From: Colwellia sp.
GTDB taxonomy: Bacteria; Pseudomonadota; Gammaproteobacteria; Enterobacterales; Alteromonadaceae
NCBI GenBank assembly: GCA_020630795.1
Contig: JAHDIK010000001.1
Location: 261,458 to 325,457 of the forward strand
Direction of reading: 5' to 3'
Length of the DNA stretch: 64,000 bases
Position 1 is the first letter of the stretch. Each line of letters begins with the position of its first letter. The position numbers were made by a program, and so were the translations under genes. The notes beneath the pieces were generated by a model. It saw nothing but the letters and a program-made list of their open reading frames with translations. It was not told the DNA's origin and did not search any database. Below, piece after piece: positions 18,550 to 27,417 of the stretch.

Positions 18550-19818
18550 ATGATGTTACCTTCGATATTAATTGTAGATGATGAAGTTGAAGTATTAAAA
18601 GCATTACAACGCGTATTACGCGACGACTATGATGTTCATCTATATGAAAACCCTACAGAAGCACTCGCGTTTTATAAAGAAACTCCTACTCAAATTGTCA
18701 TCTCAGACATGAAAATGCCAACCATGTCGGGAGCCGAGTTTTTAAAACGTATCTATGAAATAAACCCTCGCACCAAGCGTGTAGTATTAACAGGTTATGC
18801 CGATACTGAAATGGCGGTACAGGCTATTAATGAAGGGCACACATCCATTTACTTAAACAAGCCGTGGAATAATGATGAGTTAAAAACTAAATTGGCTGAT
18901 TTGATTTCGGAATTAAAAGATGAAAATAAGAAGTTGTCTGCGATAAAAAAATTAAAAGCAGACAATCAAAGGCTTTTTCTTAATCAAAAATCACTGGATG
19001 CTGTTACTGGCTTTATTCAAGAGGAATATGACAACTCTATTGAAGAGTTATCTCATGTAAAAACTTTCAATAATCAATTACTCAGGTTAAGTGCAAACTT
19101 AGTATCAATGTATTCGCATGACATGCAGGGGCATACACATAGAGTTGCTCATCAAGCTAAGGCCTTAGGTGCAAGGCTTGGGTTAAAAGAGTTAACTAAT
19201 ATTAGAATTTATTTAGCTGCGTTGTTTTATCGCGTTGGTATGTATAGCTTACCGTCTAAGATTATAGATAAACCTTGGGATTCATTGTCTGCTCAAGAGC
19301 GACATTTATGGGTTAAGTTTCCTCAAGCGAGTGCAGACATTATTGGTGAAACAGATATTCTAAAAGCAAGTGCTGATATTGTTAAACATTTATACGAAAA
19401 CATAGACGGAAGTGGAAGTCCTGATCATTTATCGCAACAGCACATACCTATTGGGTCGAGAGTTTTATCTATTGTGGTATTTTTTGATTTATTAGTTTCA
19501 GGAAAGGTATCGGGACTGCCAGTTTGCCCGACCGAAGCTTTAATTGTAATGAAGCCAATGGTAGGGCAACGTTTTGATAATAAAATTTTTGGCGAATTTG
19601 TTAAGTTGATCGAAGCACCTAAGCAAGAAGAGTTACTTGAAGTGCCAAAAAGTGTTGATCATTTATGTGATGGGATGATTGTTGCGCAAGACATTTTGAA
19701 TCACAACGAACAAAAAATCCTGGGTGCTCAAACCGTATTAACTCAGGCGTTAATCTTACGGTTAGTTCAGTATCAAGAAAAAACGCAGAAGCCACTTATT
19801 GTATATATTAATGTATAA
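18550..19818 (+). CDS. hnoD: Response regulator with degenerate HD-GYP domain, HnoD-like
   Basis: A normal receiver domain (about 1-120, acceptor Asp53 in ISDMKMP, conserved KPW) is joined to a linker helix and an HD-GYP-like domain (about 190-360). The catalytic motifs are lost: the HD dyad position reads YRVGM and the HHE/GYP region reads HLYENIDGSGSP, so it should not cleave cyclic-di-GMP. HnoD of Shewanella oneidensis is just such a degenerate HD-GYP regulator that restrains the phosphodiesterase HnoB until phosphorylated. AAGGATTGG precedes ATGATG; the second ATG (18553) is equally possible. It is followed after 25 nt by hnoC. Confidence 0.85.
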   Translation: MMLPSILIVDDEVEVLKALQRVLRDDYDVHLYENPTEALAFYKETPTQIVISDMKMPTMSGAEFLKRIYEINPRTKRVVLTGYADTEMAVQAINEGHTSIYLNKPWNNDELKTKLADLISELKDENKKLSAIKKLKADNQRLFLNQKSLDAVTGFIQEEYDNSIEELSHVKTFNNQLLRLSANLVSMYSHDMQGHTHRVAHQAKALGARLGLKELTNIRIYLAALFYRVGMYSLPSKIIDKPWDSLSAQERHLWVKFPQASADIIGETDILKASADIVKHLYENIDGSGSPDHLSQQHIPIGSRVLSIVVFFDLLVSGKVSGLPVCPTEALIVMKPMVGQRFDNKIFGEFVKLIEAPKQEELLEVPKSVDHLCDGMIVAQDILNHNEQKILGAQTVLTQALILRLVQYQEKTQKPLIVYINV

Positions 19819-19843
19819 CGATAATTTTAAAAGGTTATAAATT

Positions 19844-21229
19844 TTGGATTATATCGATTCACTCCCTCTTGTTGTAATTGTAGATGATGAAAGAGAAATA
19901 TTGGCATCTATTAAGCGTTGCTTAATGAGAGTAAACGTTCGTATAGAGGCATTCACTTCTCCTCGATTAGCAATAGAATTTATACAAAGTAATCAACCAA
20001 AGGTTGTTATTTCAGATCAAAGAATGCCAGATATTTCAGGCACTGAATTGCTTTTAAAAGTTCAAGAGTTATGGCCTGATTCAACGCGTATTATGTTAAG
20101 TGCATATCAAGATTTTGATCAAATAGCGCAAGGCTTTAATCAGCAAGTTATGCACCGCTTTATTTCTAAACCCTGGAAAAATAAAGAGCTATCTTTTCTT
20201 GTTGAAGATGCTACTAACGTAAATCATAAGCCTCTAGAAAAGTCAGGCGCTTCTAGCCCTATCATAGGCGAGAGCAAAGCGATGCAATTGTTGAACAAAA
20301 ATATCAGTATTGCTGCAGGCGCGAATGTGCCTATTTTCATCCACGGCGAAACCGGCACAGGTAAAGAGCTTGTTGCTAACGCTTGTCATAGTTTAGGTTG
20401 TAAAAGTGAAGGTAAGTTTATTGCGATAAACTGCGCTAATTTTTCTGAGACGTTGATTGAATCACAATTGTATGGACATAAAAAAGGCGCTTTTACTGGA
20501 GCTGTGTCAGATCAAGAAGGTCTACTATCACAAAGTCATGGCGGTACTTTATTTTTGGATGAAATAACCACATTGCCGTTAGGTTTACAAGCTAAGCTGT
20601 TACGAGTATTGCAAGAGCGAGAGTATACGGCCCTAGGCGATACGAAAGTTATTCCGTTCGACTCTCAAATTATTGCTGCTTCTTCTGAGAAGTTATCCGA
20701 CTGTATGAACCGTGGGGAATTTAGAGAAGACTTGTACTATCGGCTTAATGTTATTCCGTTAACGATTCCTCCATTAAGAGATAGAGAGAGTGATGTAACA
20801 TTGTTAGCCAATCATTTTTTAACCGTATTCAATACACAACATAATAAAACGTTTTTAGGTTTTACCAAAGGAGCAGAAAACTTAATTCAAACGTTTAAAT
20901 GGCCGGGAAATGTTAGGCAGTTAGAAAATACTATACATAGTATCTGTATTATGAATACTGGGGAATTAGTAACAGAAGGCATGGTTAAGTCTTTACTGGC
21001 TGATAGCATGGAAACTAAGAGCACTCCGAAAGGCCCTGCACACCAAATGAAGATAACAGATGAAGTGCTTGAATCTAACAATTCAATTATTCCCCTAGAG
21101 GTGGTTGAGAGAAATGCCATAGAAAATGCAATTAGTCAGTGTAATGGGAATGTAGCTAAAGCTGCCGTTTTACTAGAAGTAAATCCATCTACTATTTATC
21201 GAAAAATGCAAAAATGGGAACAGCAATAA
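19844..21229 (+). CDS. hnoC: Sigma54-dependent response regulator, HnoC-like
   Basis: This NtrC-type activator has a receiver domain with Asp58, an AAA+ domain with Walker A GETGTGKE, the sigma54-contacting GAFTGA loop and Walker B LFLDE, and a C-terminal Fis-like helix-turn-helix (NVAKAAVLLEVNPSTIYRKMQKW). In the Shewanella NO network, HnoC is the DNA-binding output that controls the hno genes. The start is TTG, preceded by AAAAGG. The gene follows hnoD closely, so they form one operon. I found no convincing TGGCACG-N4-TTGC sigma54 promoter in the 18459-18549 divergent region. Confidence 0.85.
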   Translation: MDYIDSLPLVVIVDDEREILASIKRCLMRVNVRIEAFTSPRLAIEFIQSNQPKVVISDQRMPDISGTELLLKVQELWPDSTRIMLSAYQDFDQIAQGFNQQVMHRFISKPWKNKELSFLVEDATNVNHKPLEKSGASSPIIGESKAMQLLNKNISIAAGANVPIFIHGETGTGKELVANACHSLGCKSEGKFIAINCANFSETLIESQLYGHKKGAFTGAVSDQEGLLSQSHGGTLFLDEITTLPLGLQAKLLRVLQEREYTALGDTKVIPFDSQIIAASSEKLSDCMNRGEFREDLYYRLNVIPLTIPPLRDRESDVTLLANHFLTVFNTQHNKTFLGFTKGAENLIQTFKWPGNVRQLENTIHSICIMNTGELVTEGMVKSLLADSMETKSTPKGPAHQMKITDEVLESNNSIIPLEVVERNAIENAISQCNGNVAKAAVLLEVNPSTIYRKMQKWEQQ

Positions 21230-21233
21230 CGTT

Positions 21234-22316
21234 CTATTTTTTATAGATTGTTTCAAGGCGCATTATTACAGAATTAATCGAGTATCCCCTATCGTCAAAA
21301 CGCTTATGAATTAACTTATCATCCAGCTTTTGTTTTGCAAGTTGGTTAAGTGCATTTACCCATTCAGCAGGTTGCTCTAATGACAAAAATGATAAGTTAT
21401 TTAGATTCATATCAACCTCAGGCGGTATAGTATTTGACGCAACGCAAACGAGGGAAGCAGCTTGTGCTTCTAAAAGCGCAACGGAAACCCCTTCAAATAA
21501 AGACGGCATAATAAACCCGTCGCATATATTCAGAATACTTGGAATGTCTTGATTGGCCGGAAGTAAAGTAAACTTATCCTCAAGGTTAGCTTGTGTAATA
21601 TCATTGATGAGATCGTTTTTAAGCGGACCATCACCAACACAAAGAAAATGAATATCGTCTGATAGATATTCTTCTTTAGCCAACGTTACAAGAAACTGGT
21701 GGTTTTTAACCGTTGAAAATCGCGCAACTAAAGCAACAATACGTTTATTTTTAGCTATGTCATATTTTTTATAAATATCTGCTGGTTCAATAAAATCATT
21801 AAGCATTCTATCTACATCTATCGCATTATTAAGTACTGTGTAGGGTTTGTTACCAAAAAGAAACTTTCCTGCTTCGTTACCACAGGCTAAATGAATATTA
21901 CTGTATTTATGCGTAAAGTAGCGAAGAATTGAAAAAACGGGAGCGAGAGACTTCTTTTCTAACCCCGAAGTATGAGAATGACAGACTCGAATAGGTATAT
22001 TGGCATTTTGAGCAAGCTTTAACATGACGACGTTTTTGAAGCTGTTGTGAACGTGAATAGCATCGTACTTTTTGCCACTGAATATAGTGTTAACCGATTT
22101 AATGTGTTCACGTGGTGATTGCTTAAATGTTTTTATGAGATGGATTTTACCACCTAATTGTTCAATTTCTTGTCGAATGGGACCATCGTTGAAGGTAATA
22201 AAGTCAAACTGGATATGGTCTCGGTTAATATTTCGATACCAATTCATAACAACGGATGAAATACCACCAGCGGCAAGTGTTGGAATAACTTGGAGTATAT
22301 GTGCTGGTTTTATCAT
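21234..22316 (-). CDS. GT4 family glycosyltransferase
   Basis: This is a GT-B fold transferase of the GT4 type. The N-terminal acceptor domain opens with ILQVIPTLAAGGISSVV, and the C-terminal donor domain contains VALVARFSTVKNHQFL, the CVGDGPLK strand and the GT4 donor-site motif PSLFEGVSVALLEAQAA (the ExxxxxxxE pair). The preceding gene stops in an ATGA overlap with the ATG at 22316, so that start is preferred over 22325. It is the last gene of a three-gene set for building a surface polysaccharide or oligosaccharide. The acceptor and sugar cannot be deduced. Confidence 0.87.
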   Translation of the reverse strand: MIKPAHILQVIPTLAAGGISSVVMNWYRNINRDHIQFDFITFNDGPIRQEIEQLGGKIHLIKTFKQSPREHIKSVNTIFSGKKYDAIHVHNSFKNVVMLKLAQNANIPIRVCHSHTSGLEKKSLAPVFSILRYFTHKYSNIHLACGNEAGKFLFGNKPYTVLNNAIDVDRMLNDFIEPADIYKKYDIAKNKRIVALVARFSTVKNHQFLVTLAKEEYLSDDIHFLCVGDGPLKNDLINDITQANLEDKFTLLPANQDIPSILNICDGFIMPSLFEGVSVALLEAQAASLVCVASNTIPPEVDMNLNNLSFLSLEQPAEWVNALNQLAKQKLDDKLIHKRFDDRGYSINSVIMRLETIYKK

Positions 22317-23425
22317 AAATAACAATCTCGGTAAGTTTTACGACATGATTCAATTGTAAAACCTCTGTCTCGAAATGTATTATCGATTATATCTTTATCT
22401 GGATACGGAATCTTTGACATCTTTATGATAGCACTAGCCCATGACTGTACTGAATCATCTAGGTCTATAAATTGGCAGAGATTAATACCAATATCAGCTT
22501 CTTTAGGGATACCTGTTGATAATATGCAAGGCAATCCTGCTGCCTGAGCTTCTAATGCTGAAACTCCCAATCCTTCTGATATTGATGGCATTATTTTTAT
22601 ATCAAACAAATGGATAATATCTTTTACATCATTTCTTGTACCCCAAAAACGAAAGAACGGGGTAATATTATCTTCTTTTATTTTTTGTTTTATAGGTTTT
22701 AACAGCTTTCCGTCACCTATAAAGTGAAAACAGAAGTTGAGAGTATTTTTTTTCAATACATTTGCTATTTTAACTATGTGTTGATGATTCTTAACCTCAT
22801 TAAAACGTGCGATCATAACGATGTTAATAATGGTAGGATCTATGTTGAAATCATTTTGCAGTTTACTACGTTGATAATTACTTACGTGTATAATTCTTGA
22901 AAATTCGAAAGCATTAGGTACTACGAAGTAATCATTGTTGCCATATAAAAAATCTCCTGCACAGCTCGATATAGCTAATTTTTTAGTTGCAAAATGGTTA
23001 CAAAGTGATTGCCCTAACTTAAACGAAAACCCCTTTTTCTTTTGTAAATGTCCTAATGACTGGTTTCGAGCATGTGTTACACGTTTTTTTATACCAGCTA
23101 ACCATGCAATAAAGACGACTATCCCCGAAAAGTAGGATGTGTGAGAGTGTATAGCATTATATTTGGGTGACTTCCGGAGTAGTACAAATAAATTCCACAA
23201 AGTTCGTATTAAATTAACCTGCGGGTTTTCAATTATGTGAATAGTACCTTTGGTGTTGAGTACCTCATCTGTAAAATAACACTTTGTATCTGTCATTATC
23301 ACGAAGTCATTAATAACATCACTCTTTTCCTGAGAGCGATATAAGTCCATTATTCGACTTTCAGCACCACCTAAGTTTAAATTGGCAAAAAGGTGCAATA
23401 CGCGTATCTTATTACTAGTAGACAT
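22313..23425 (-). CDS. GT4 family glycosyltransferase
   Basis: This is a second GT4-type enzyme, similar in plan to its downstream neighbour: VLHLFANLNLGGAES at the N-terminus, VMIARFNEVKNHQHI at the start of the donor domain, and PSISEGLGVSALEAQAAG at the donor site. The two transferases are probably diverged duplicates acting in sequence. It overlaps the upstream acetyltransferase gene by 11 nt and the downstream transferase by 4 nt, which indicates tight translational coupling. Confidence 0.87.
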   Translation of the reverse strand: MSTSNKIRVLHLFANLNLGGAESRIMDLYRSQEKSDVINDFVIMTDTKCYFTDEVLNTKGTIHIIENPQVNLIRTLWNLFVLLRKSPKYNAIHSHTSYFSGIVVFIAWLAGIKKRVTHARNQSLGHLQKKKGFSFKLGQSLCNHFATKKLAISSCAGDFLYGNNDYFVVPNAFEFSRIIHVSNYQRSKLQNDFNIDPTIINIVMIARFNEVKNHQHIVKIANVLKKNTLNFCFHFIGDGKLLKPIKQKIKEDNITPFFRFWGTRNDVKDIIHLFDIKIMPSISEGLGVSALEAQAAGLPCILSTGIPKEADIGINLCQFIDLDDSVQSWASAIIKMSKIPYPDKDIIDNTFRDRGFTIESCRKTYRDCYL

Positions 23426-23855
23426 GTTTTTTCTTCACTTCTTTCGCCGGACTGCCAACAACCGTTGTATTAGCTCCAACATTTGACAGCACCACCGAGT
23501 TCGCACCGATTTTAGCATTGTCACCAATTACAACAGGTCCTAAAATTACAGCGCCAGCACCTATAAATACGTTTTTTCCTATTGTTGGGACACCATTGTC
23601 ATCTTCGCTTTTCCCGTTACCACCGATAGTAACATTTTGATAAAGTAAGGAGCCATCGCCAATAGTGGCGTGCTTATGAATAACGACACCTAATCCGTTA
23701 TGGAAAAAACCAACATTTTTACCAATTTTAGCTGTGTATTTTACGTCGCACGCAAATACAATTCGGATAAATTTATGGAGTAAGTTTGGTATTAATGGAA
23801 TGTTTTTTTCGTAAAACCAACGAGATAAATAATACATTCGAACAACGGCATGCAT
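23415..23855 (-). CDS. Serine O-acetyltransferase-like hexapeptide-repeat transferase
   Basis: After a short helical start, the protein is a left-handed beta-helix of hexapeptide repeats (about 40-135), with VVIHKHATIGDGSLLYQNV containing the catalytic-type histidine. It ends in a GSPAKEVKKK segment typical of CysE-like acetyltransferases. At 146 aa it is shorter than CysE and lacks its long N-terminal domain. As the first gene of the glycosyltransferase operon, it more likely O-acetylates a sugar than serine. The 23856-24111 gap upstream should hold the operon promoter and that of the divergent gene; I could not pinpoint it. Confidence 0.85.
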   Translation of the reverse strand: MHAVVRMYYLSRWFYEKNIPLIPNLLHKFIRIVFACDVKYTAKIGKNVGFFHNGLGVVIHKHATIGDGSLLYQNVTIGGNGKSEDDNGVPTIGKNVFIGAGAVILGPVVIGDNAKIGANSVVLSNVGANTTVVGSPAKEVKKKHVY

Positions 23856-24111
23856 TTTAAGGTTTCCTACAGCATATTTTTATTTTAATTATGGTCTTAC
23901 TTTACACGTTAATATCTATAAATTAAAGGCGTGATGTCTAGTGTAGTAAGGCCTTTGCTCAATAACGTGTTAGTAAAACAACGTATTAAATATACGTCTC
24001 AACGAATCTTTTATTTTTTATTTGGTAAAAATGCTAAAAATAGCTATCGCTAAATGAACTCGCCTCACAAATATAGTGAGTTGTACCATAAAAAATATAA
24101 GGTAATCATTC

Positions 24112-27100
24112 ATGAAAAAGTCCCTTATTACACTTTTACTTTCGAGTGTATTGGCTACGCAAGCAGTAGCATCAATAGATACTGATTTACTATCAGGTAT
24201 CAAGGTTAGGAATATTGGTCCCGCAGCAACTAGTGGGCGTATTTCTGATGTGGAAGCCGTTATTTCAAATCCAAATATAATATACGCTTCTGCAGCGTCA
24301 GGTGGTGTTTGGAAATCAGAAAATGCTGGCTTAAATTGGGCGCCTATTTTTGAACATGAAGATTACGCATCTACTGGTGCTATCGCTATCAACCAATCTA
24401 TTCCAGATATTGTTTGGTTAGGTACAGGGGAGGGAAATGTTCGAAACTCGGTATCCATAGGTGGCGGCATATATAAGTCGATTGATGCAGGTAAAAACTG
24501 GACCAATATGGGGCTAGCGAAAACCGAGCATATTAACCGCATTGCTTTGCACCCAACCAATCCAGACATTGCTTACGTAGCAGCGTTGGGGACTTTGTGG
24601 TCTGAAAATAAAGAACGCGGAATTTTTAAAACGGAAGATGGCGGTAAAACGTGGAAGAAAATTTTATTTGTAAATAATACAACTGGCGCTACTGATATAA
24701 AAATGGATCCTCGCAATCCCAATAAATTATATGCTTCTATGTGGCAGTTTAGACGTTGGCCAGATCGCTTTGAATCAGGTGGAGAAGGTTCGGGCTTATA
24801 TATTTCACTCGATGGTGGAGAAACCTGGACTGAAAAAACAATGGCTGATGGTTTACCAGAAGGTGAACTAGGTCGAATTACTATTGATATCGCAGAAAGC
24901 CAACCAAATACTGTTTATGCATTAGTAGAAGCGGAAAAAAGTGCGTTAATACGTTCTGACGATGGTGGACTTAGCTGGAAAACAGTAAACAGTGAAGTTG
25001 GTGTAGCTGATCGCCCATTTTACTATTCAGAGATCGAAGTTGATCCTAATAACCCCGATATTATTTACAATATCGCAACCAAAATTAGGCGTTCAATTGA
25101 TGGTGGTAAAACATTTAGTTTTATCCAAAAAGTAGATTGTTGTGCGGCGGGTAATACTATCCACATTGACAACCATAGTTTATGGATTAACCCAAACAAT
25201 TCAGAGCACCTTATTTTAGGTAACGATGGTGGAATCGCGGTAACTCAAGACAAAGGTGATAGCTGGCGCTTTGCACAGAACATTGCCATTTCTCAGTTTT
25301 ACCACATACGTGTAGACGACGCTCACCCATACAATATTTATGGTGGATTACAAGACAACGGTTCATGGAGAGGTCCCGCTGAAGTATGGCACACAGCTGG
25401 CATTCGAAACCTACATTGGCAAGAAATAGGTTTTGGCGACGGATTTGATGCTATGCCATTTCCTGATGATGTAACCAAAGGGTACAGCCAATCTCAAGGT
25501 GGGTATTTAAGTCGTTGGGATTTAAACACTGGCGAGCAAAACCTAATTATGCCACCTCCACCAAACAAAGAAACCGAACTACGTTTCAATTGGAATGCAG
25601 GTTTAGCGCAAGACCCATTCAATAAAGATACTATTTATTACGGCAGTCAGTTTGTGCACAAATCAACGGATCGTGGTGAAACGTGGCAAGTAATTTCAGG
25701 CGACTTATCAACTAATAATCCAAAATTTCAGCGTTATAAAGACTCTGGCGGATTAACACCAGATGTTACAGCTGCAGAAAACCATACCGCAATAATTACG
25801 ATCGCGCCTAGCCCAATTAAACAAGGTGTTATTTGGGTTGGTACTGATGATGGTCGAATTCATGTGACTCAAGATGGTGGTAAATCATGGAAGAGTGTTG
25901 AGAAAAAAGCACGTAAGGCACCAAAAAATTCATTTGTGCCGCATATTGCACCTTCGTTACATAAAGCAGATGAAGCATTTATCGTGTTTGATAACCATCG
26001 CCGTGGTGATATGAAACCATACATTTTTAAAGCGTCTAAGTACGGTAGCAAATTTAGTAACTTAACCACTAAAAATATTCGTGGTTATGCACTGTCAGTA
26101 CTGCAAGATCATAAAGATGAAAATCTCTTATTTTTAGGTACAGAACTAGGTTTATATACGTCTACCGATGGTGGAGATGAATGGTTTAAATATGACGATG
26201 TACCAACAGTTTCTGTGATGGATATGGCAATTCAGCAACGTGAAAATGACTTAGTTTTAGGTACTCATGGTCGTTCAATTATTGTTATTGACGATTATAG
26301 TGCGCTACGTGGACTAAATGAAAAATCATTTAACGCACCTTTAAAGCTACTAAGTGTGTCTGATGGACAGCAATATGTTAGTAGTAGAGCACCATCTTCA
26401 AGATTTTGGGGAGATGCAGCATATGTAGGCGAAAACGAAGTTTATGGTGTTGCGTTAACGGTAATGGCTTCTGGCGATCACTTACCTCACCCTGATGAAG
26501 ATAAAGATAAGTTACGCAAATTAGCAAAAGCGAAAAAAGCTAAATCTAAGGCAAAAGACGTTACACCAGCATTAACTAATAAAGCACGTGTTATTGTAAA
26601 AAATGAGCAAGGTGAAGTTGTTCGAACATTTGTTACTAAGTTGAAGCAGGGTGTAAACAGAATCGTTTGGGGCTTAGAGTCTGACGGCGCGTTAAACATG
26701 CCAGGACAAGAGCCAAAAGAAGATAAAGATATTCGTTCTGCTGGACCTGAAGTGGTTCCTGGTACTTACACATTAACGGTGTCGTTGAATGATCATGAAA
26801 TGCAAGCAACCGCCAAAGTACTTAAAGACCCTCGTTATTCAGTGTCAGTTCAAGACCTGAAAGACAATTATGTGTTACAACATCAAGCAGTAGATATGTA
26901 TTCAACGTTAACTAAAGCGGTTCATGCCTTGGTTGATAGCAAGAAAGACATTGGTTTGATTAAAACAATGGCAAATAAGTCTTTAGAAAGTGTGGAAGGT
27001 GACAAAGAGCAACACCCGATGACATTGCTTGTAAATTCAGCTGACGAACTTGTTAAACGTATTGGAGAGCTAGACAAAGGATTACGCTCAATACCTAAAA

Positions 27101-27351
27101 CTAACGGTATTGTTGATGAAAGTTATAAAGTAACCTCTAAAATATTTACCGCATGGGCATACGTAGGAAGTCGCTACGGCAAGCCTTCTCCAACGGCAAA
27201 TATTTATTTAGAAAAAGGTCAAGATGCGCTTGAAAAGGCTGTGAAAGAAGTAAATGAATTTTTGTCTAAAGATGTTGCGAGTTTCAAAGAGCAATACCAA
27301 AAAACGGACTTAGGTTTGTTAAACTCAGTCTCTTCAATCGAAATGAAATAA
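24112..27351 (+). CDS. Secreted sortilin-like Asp-box beta-propeller protein
   Basis: A signal peptide (cleavage after QAVAS) is followed by a large repeat region (about 25-720). It holds about ten Asp-boxes of the type S-x-D-x-G-x-T-W, for example KTEDGGKTW, ISLDGGETW, RSDDGGLSW and KSTDRGETW. These are the hallmark of sortilin/VPS10 and BNR-repeat propellers. The C-terminal ~300 residues contain a lysine-rich stretch, a strand-rich domain and a helical end. Members of this group are common in Alteromonadales and Bacteroidetes, often beside peptidases; an M24 peptidase follows here on the other strand. AAGG precedes the ATG. Catalytic activity is not evident. Confidence 0.85.
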   Translation: MKKSLITLLLSSVLATQAVASIDTDLLSGIKVRNIGPAATSGRISDVEAVISNPNIIYASAASGGVWKSENAGLNWAPIFEHEDYASTGAIAINQSIPDIVWLGTGEGNVRNSVSIGGGIYKSIDAGKNWTNMGLAKTEHINRIALHPTNPDIAYVAALGTLWSENKERGIFKTEDGGKTWKKILFVNNTTGATDIKMDPRNPNKLYASMWQFRRWPDRFESGGEGSGLYISLDGGETWTEKTMADGLPEGELGRITIDIAESQPNTVYALVEAEKSALIRSDDGGLSWKTVNSEVGVADRPFYYSEIEVDPNNPDIIYNIATKIRRSIDGGKTFSFIQKVDCCAAGNTIHIDNHSLWINPNNSEHLILGNDGGIAVTQDKGDSWRFAQNIAISQFYHIRVDDAHPYNIYGGLQDNGSWRGPAEVWHTAGIRNLHWQEIGFGDGFDAMPFPDDVTKGYSQSQGGYLSRWDLNTGEQNLIMPPPPNKETELRFNWNAGLAQDPFNKDTIYYGSQFVHKSTDRGETWQVISGDLSTNNPKFQRYKDSGGLTPDVTAAENHTAIITIAPSPIKQGVIWVGTDDGRIHVTQDGGKSWKSVEKKARKAPKNSFVPHIAPSLHKADEAFIVFDNHRRGDMKPYIFKASKYGSKFSNLTTKNIRGYALSVLQDHKDENLLFLGTELGLYTSTDGGDEWFKYDDVPTVSVMDMAIQQRENDLVLGTHGRSIIVIDDYSALRGLNEKSFNAPLKLLSVSDGQQYVSSRAPSSRFWGDAAYVGENEVYGVALTVMASGDHLPHPDEDKDKLRKLAKAKKAKSKAKDVTPALTNKARVIVKNEQGEVVRTFVTKLKQGVNRIVWGLESDGALNMPGQEPKEDKDIRSAGPEVVPGTYTLTVSLNDHEMQATAKVLKDPRYSVSVQDLKDNYVLQHQAVDMYSTLTKAVHALVDSKKDIGLIKTMANKSLESVEGDKEQHPMTLLVNSADELVKRIGELDKGLRSIPKTNGIVDESYKVTSKIFTAWAYVGSRYGKPSPTANIYLEKGQDALEKAVKEVNEFLSKDVASFKEQYQKTDLGLLNSVSSIEMK

Positions 27352-27379
27352 ATTCGATTACGCAGACTTAACTTGCATG

Positions 27380-27407
27380 AAAAAGCACCACTATGTGGTG
27401 CTTTTTA
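27380..27407. terminator. Bidirectional intrinsic terminator
   Basis: The stem AAAAGCACCAC / GTGGTGCTTTTT with a TAT loop is flanked by A- and T-runs on both sides. It lies between the convergent Asp-box protein and M24 peptidase genes and can serve both. Confidence 0.85.
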
Positions 27408-27417
27408 TTATAAAAGG

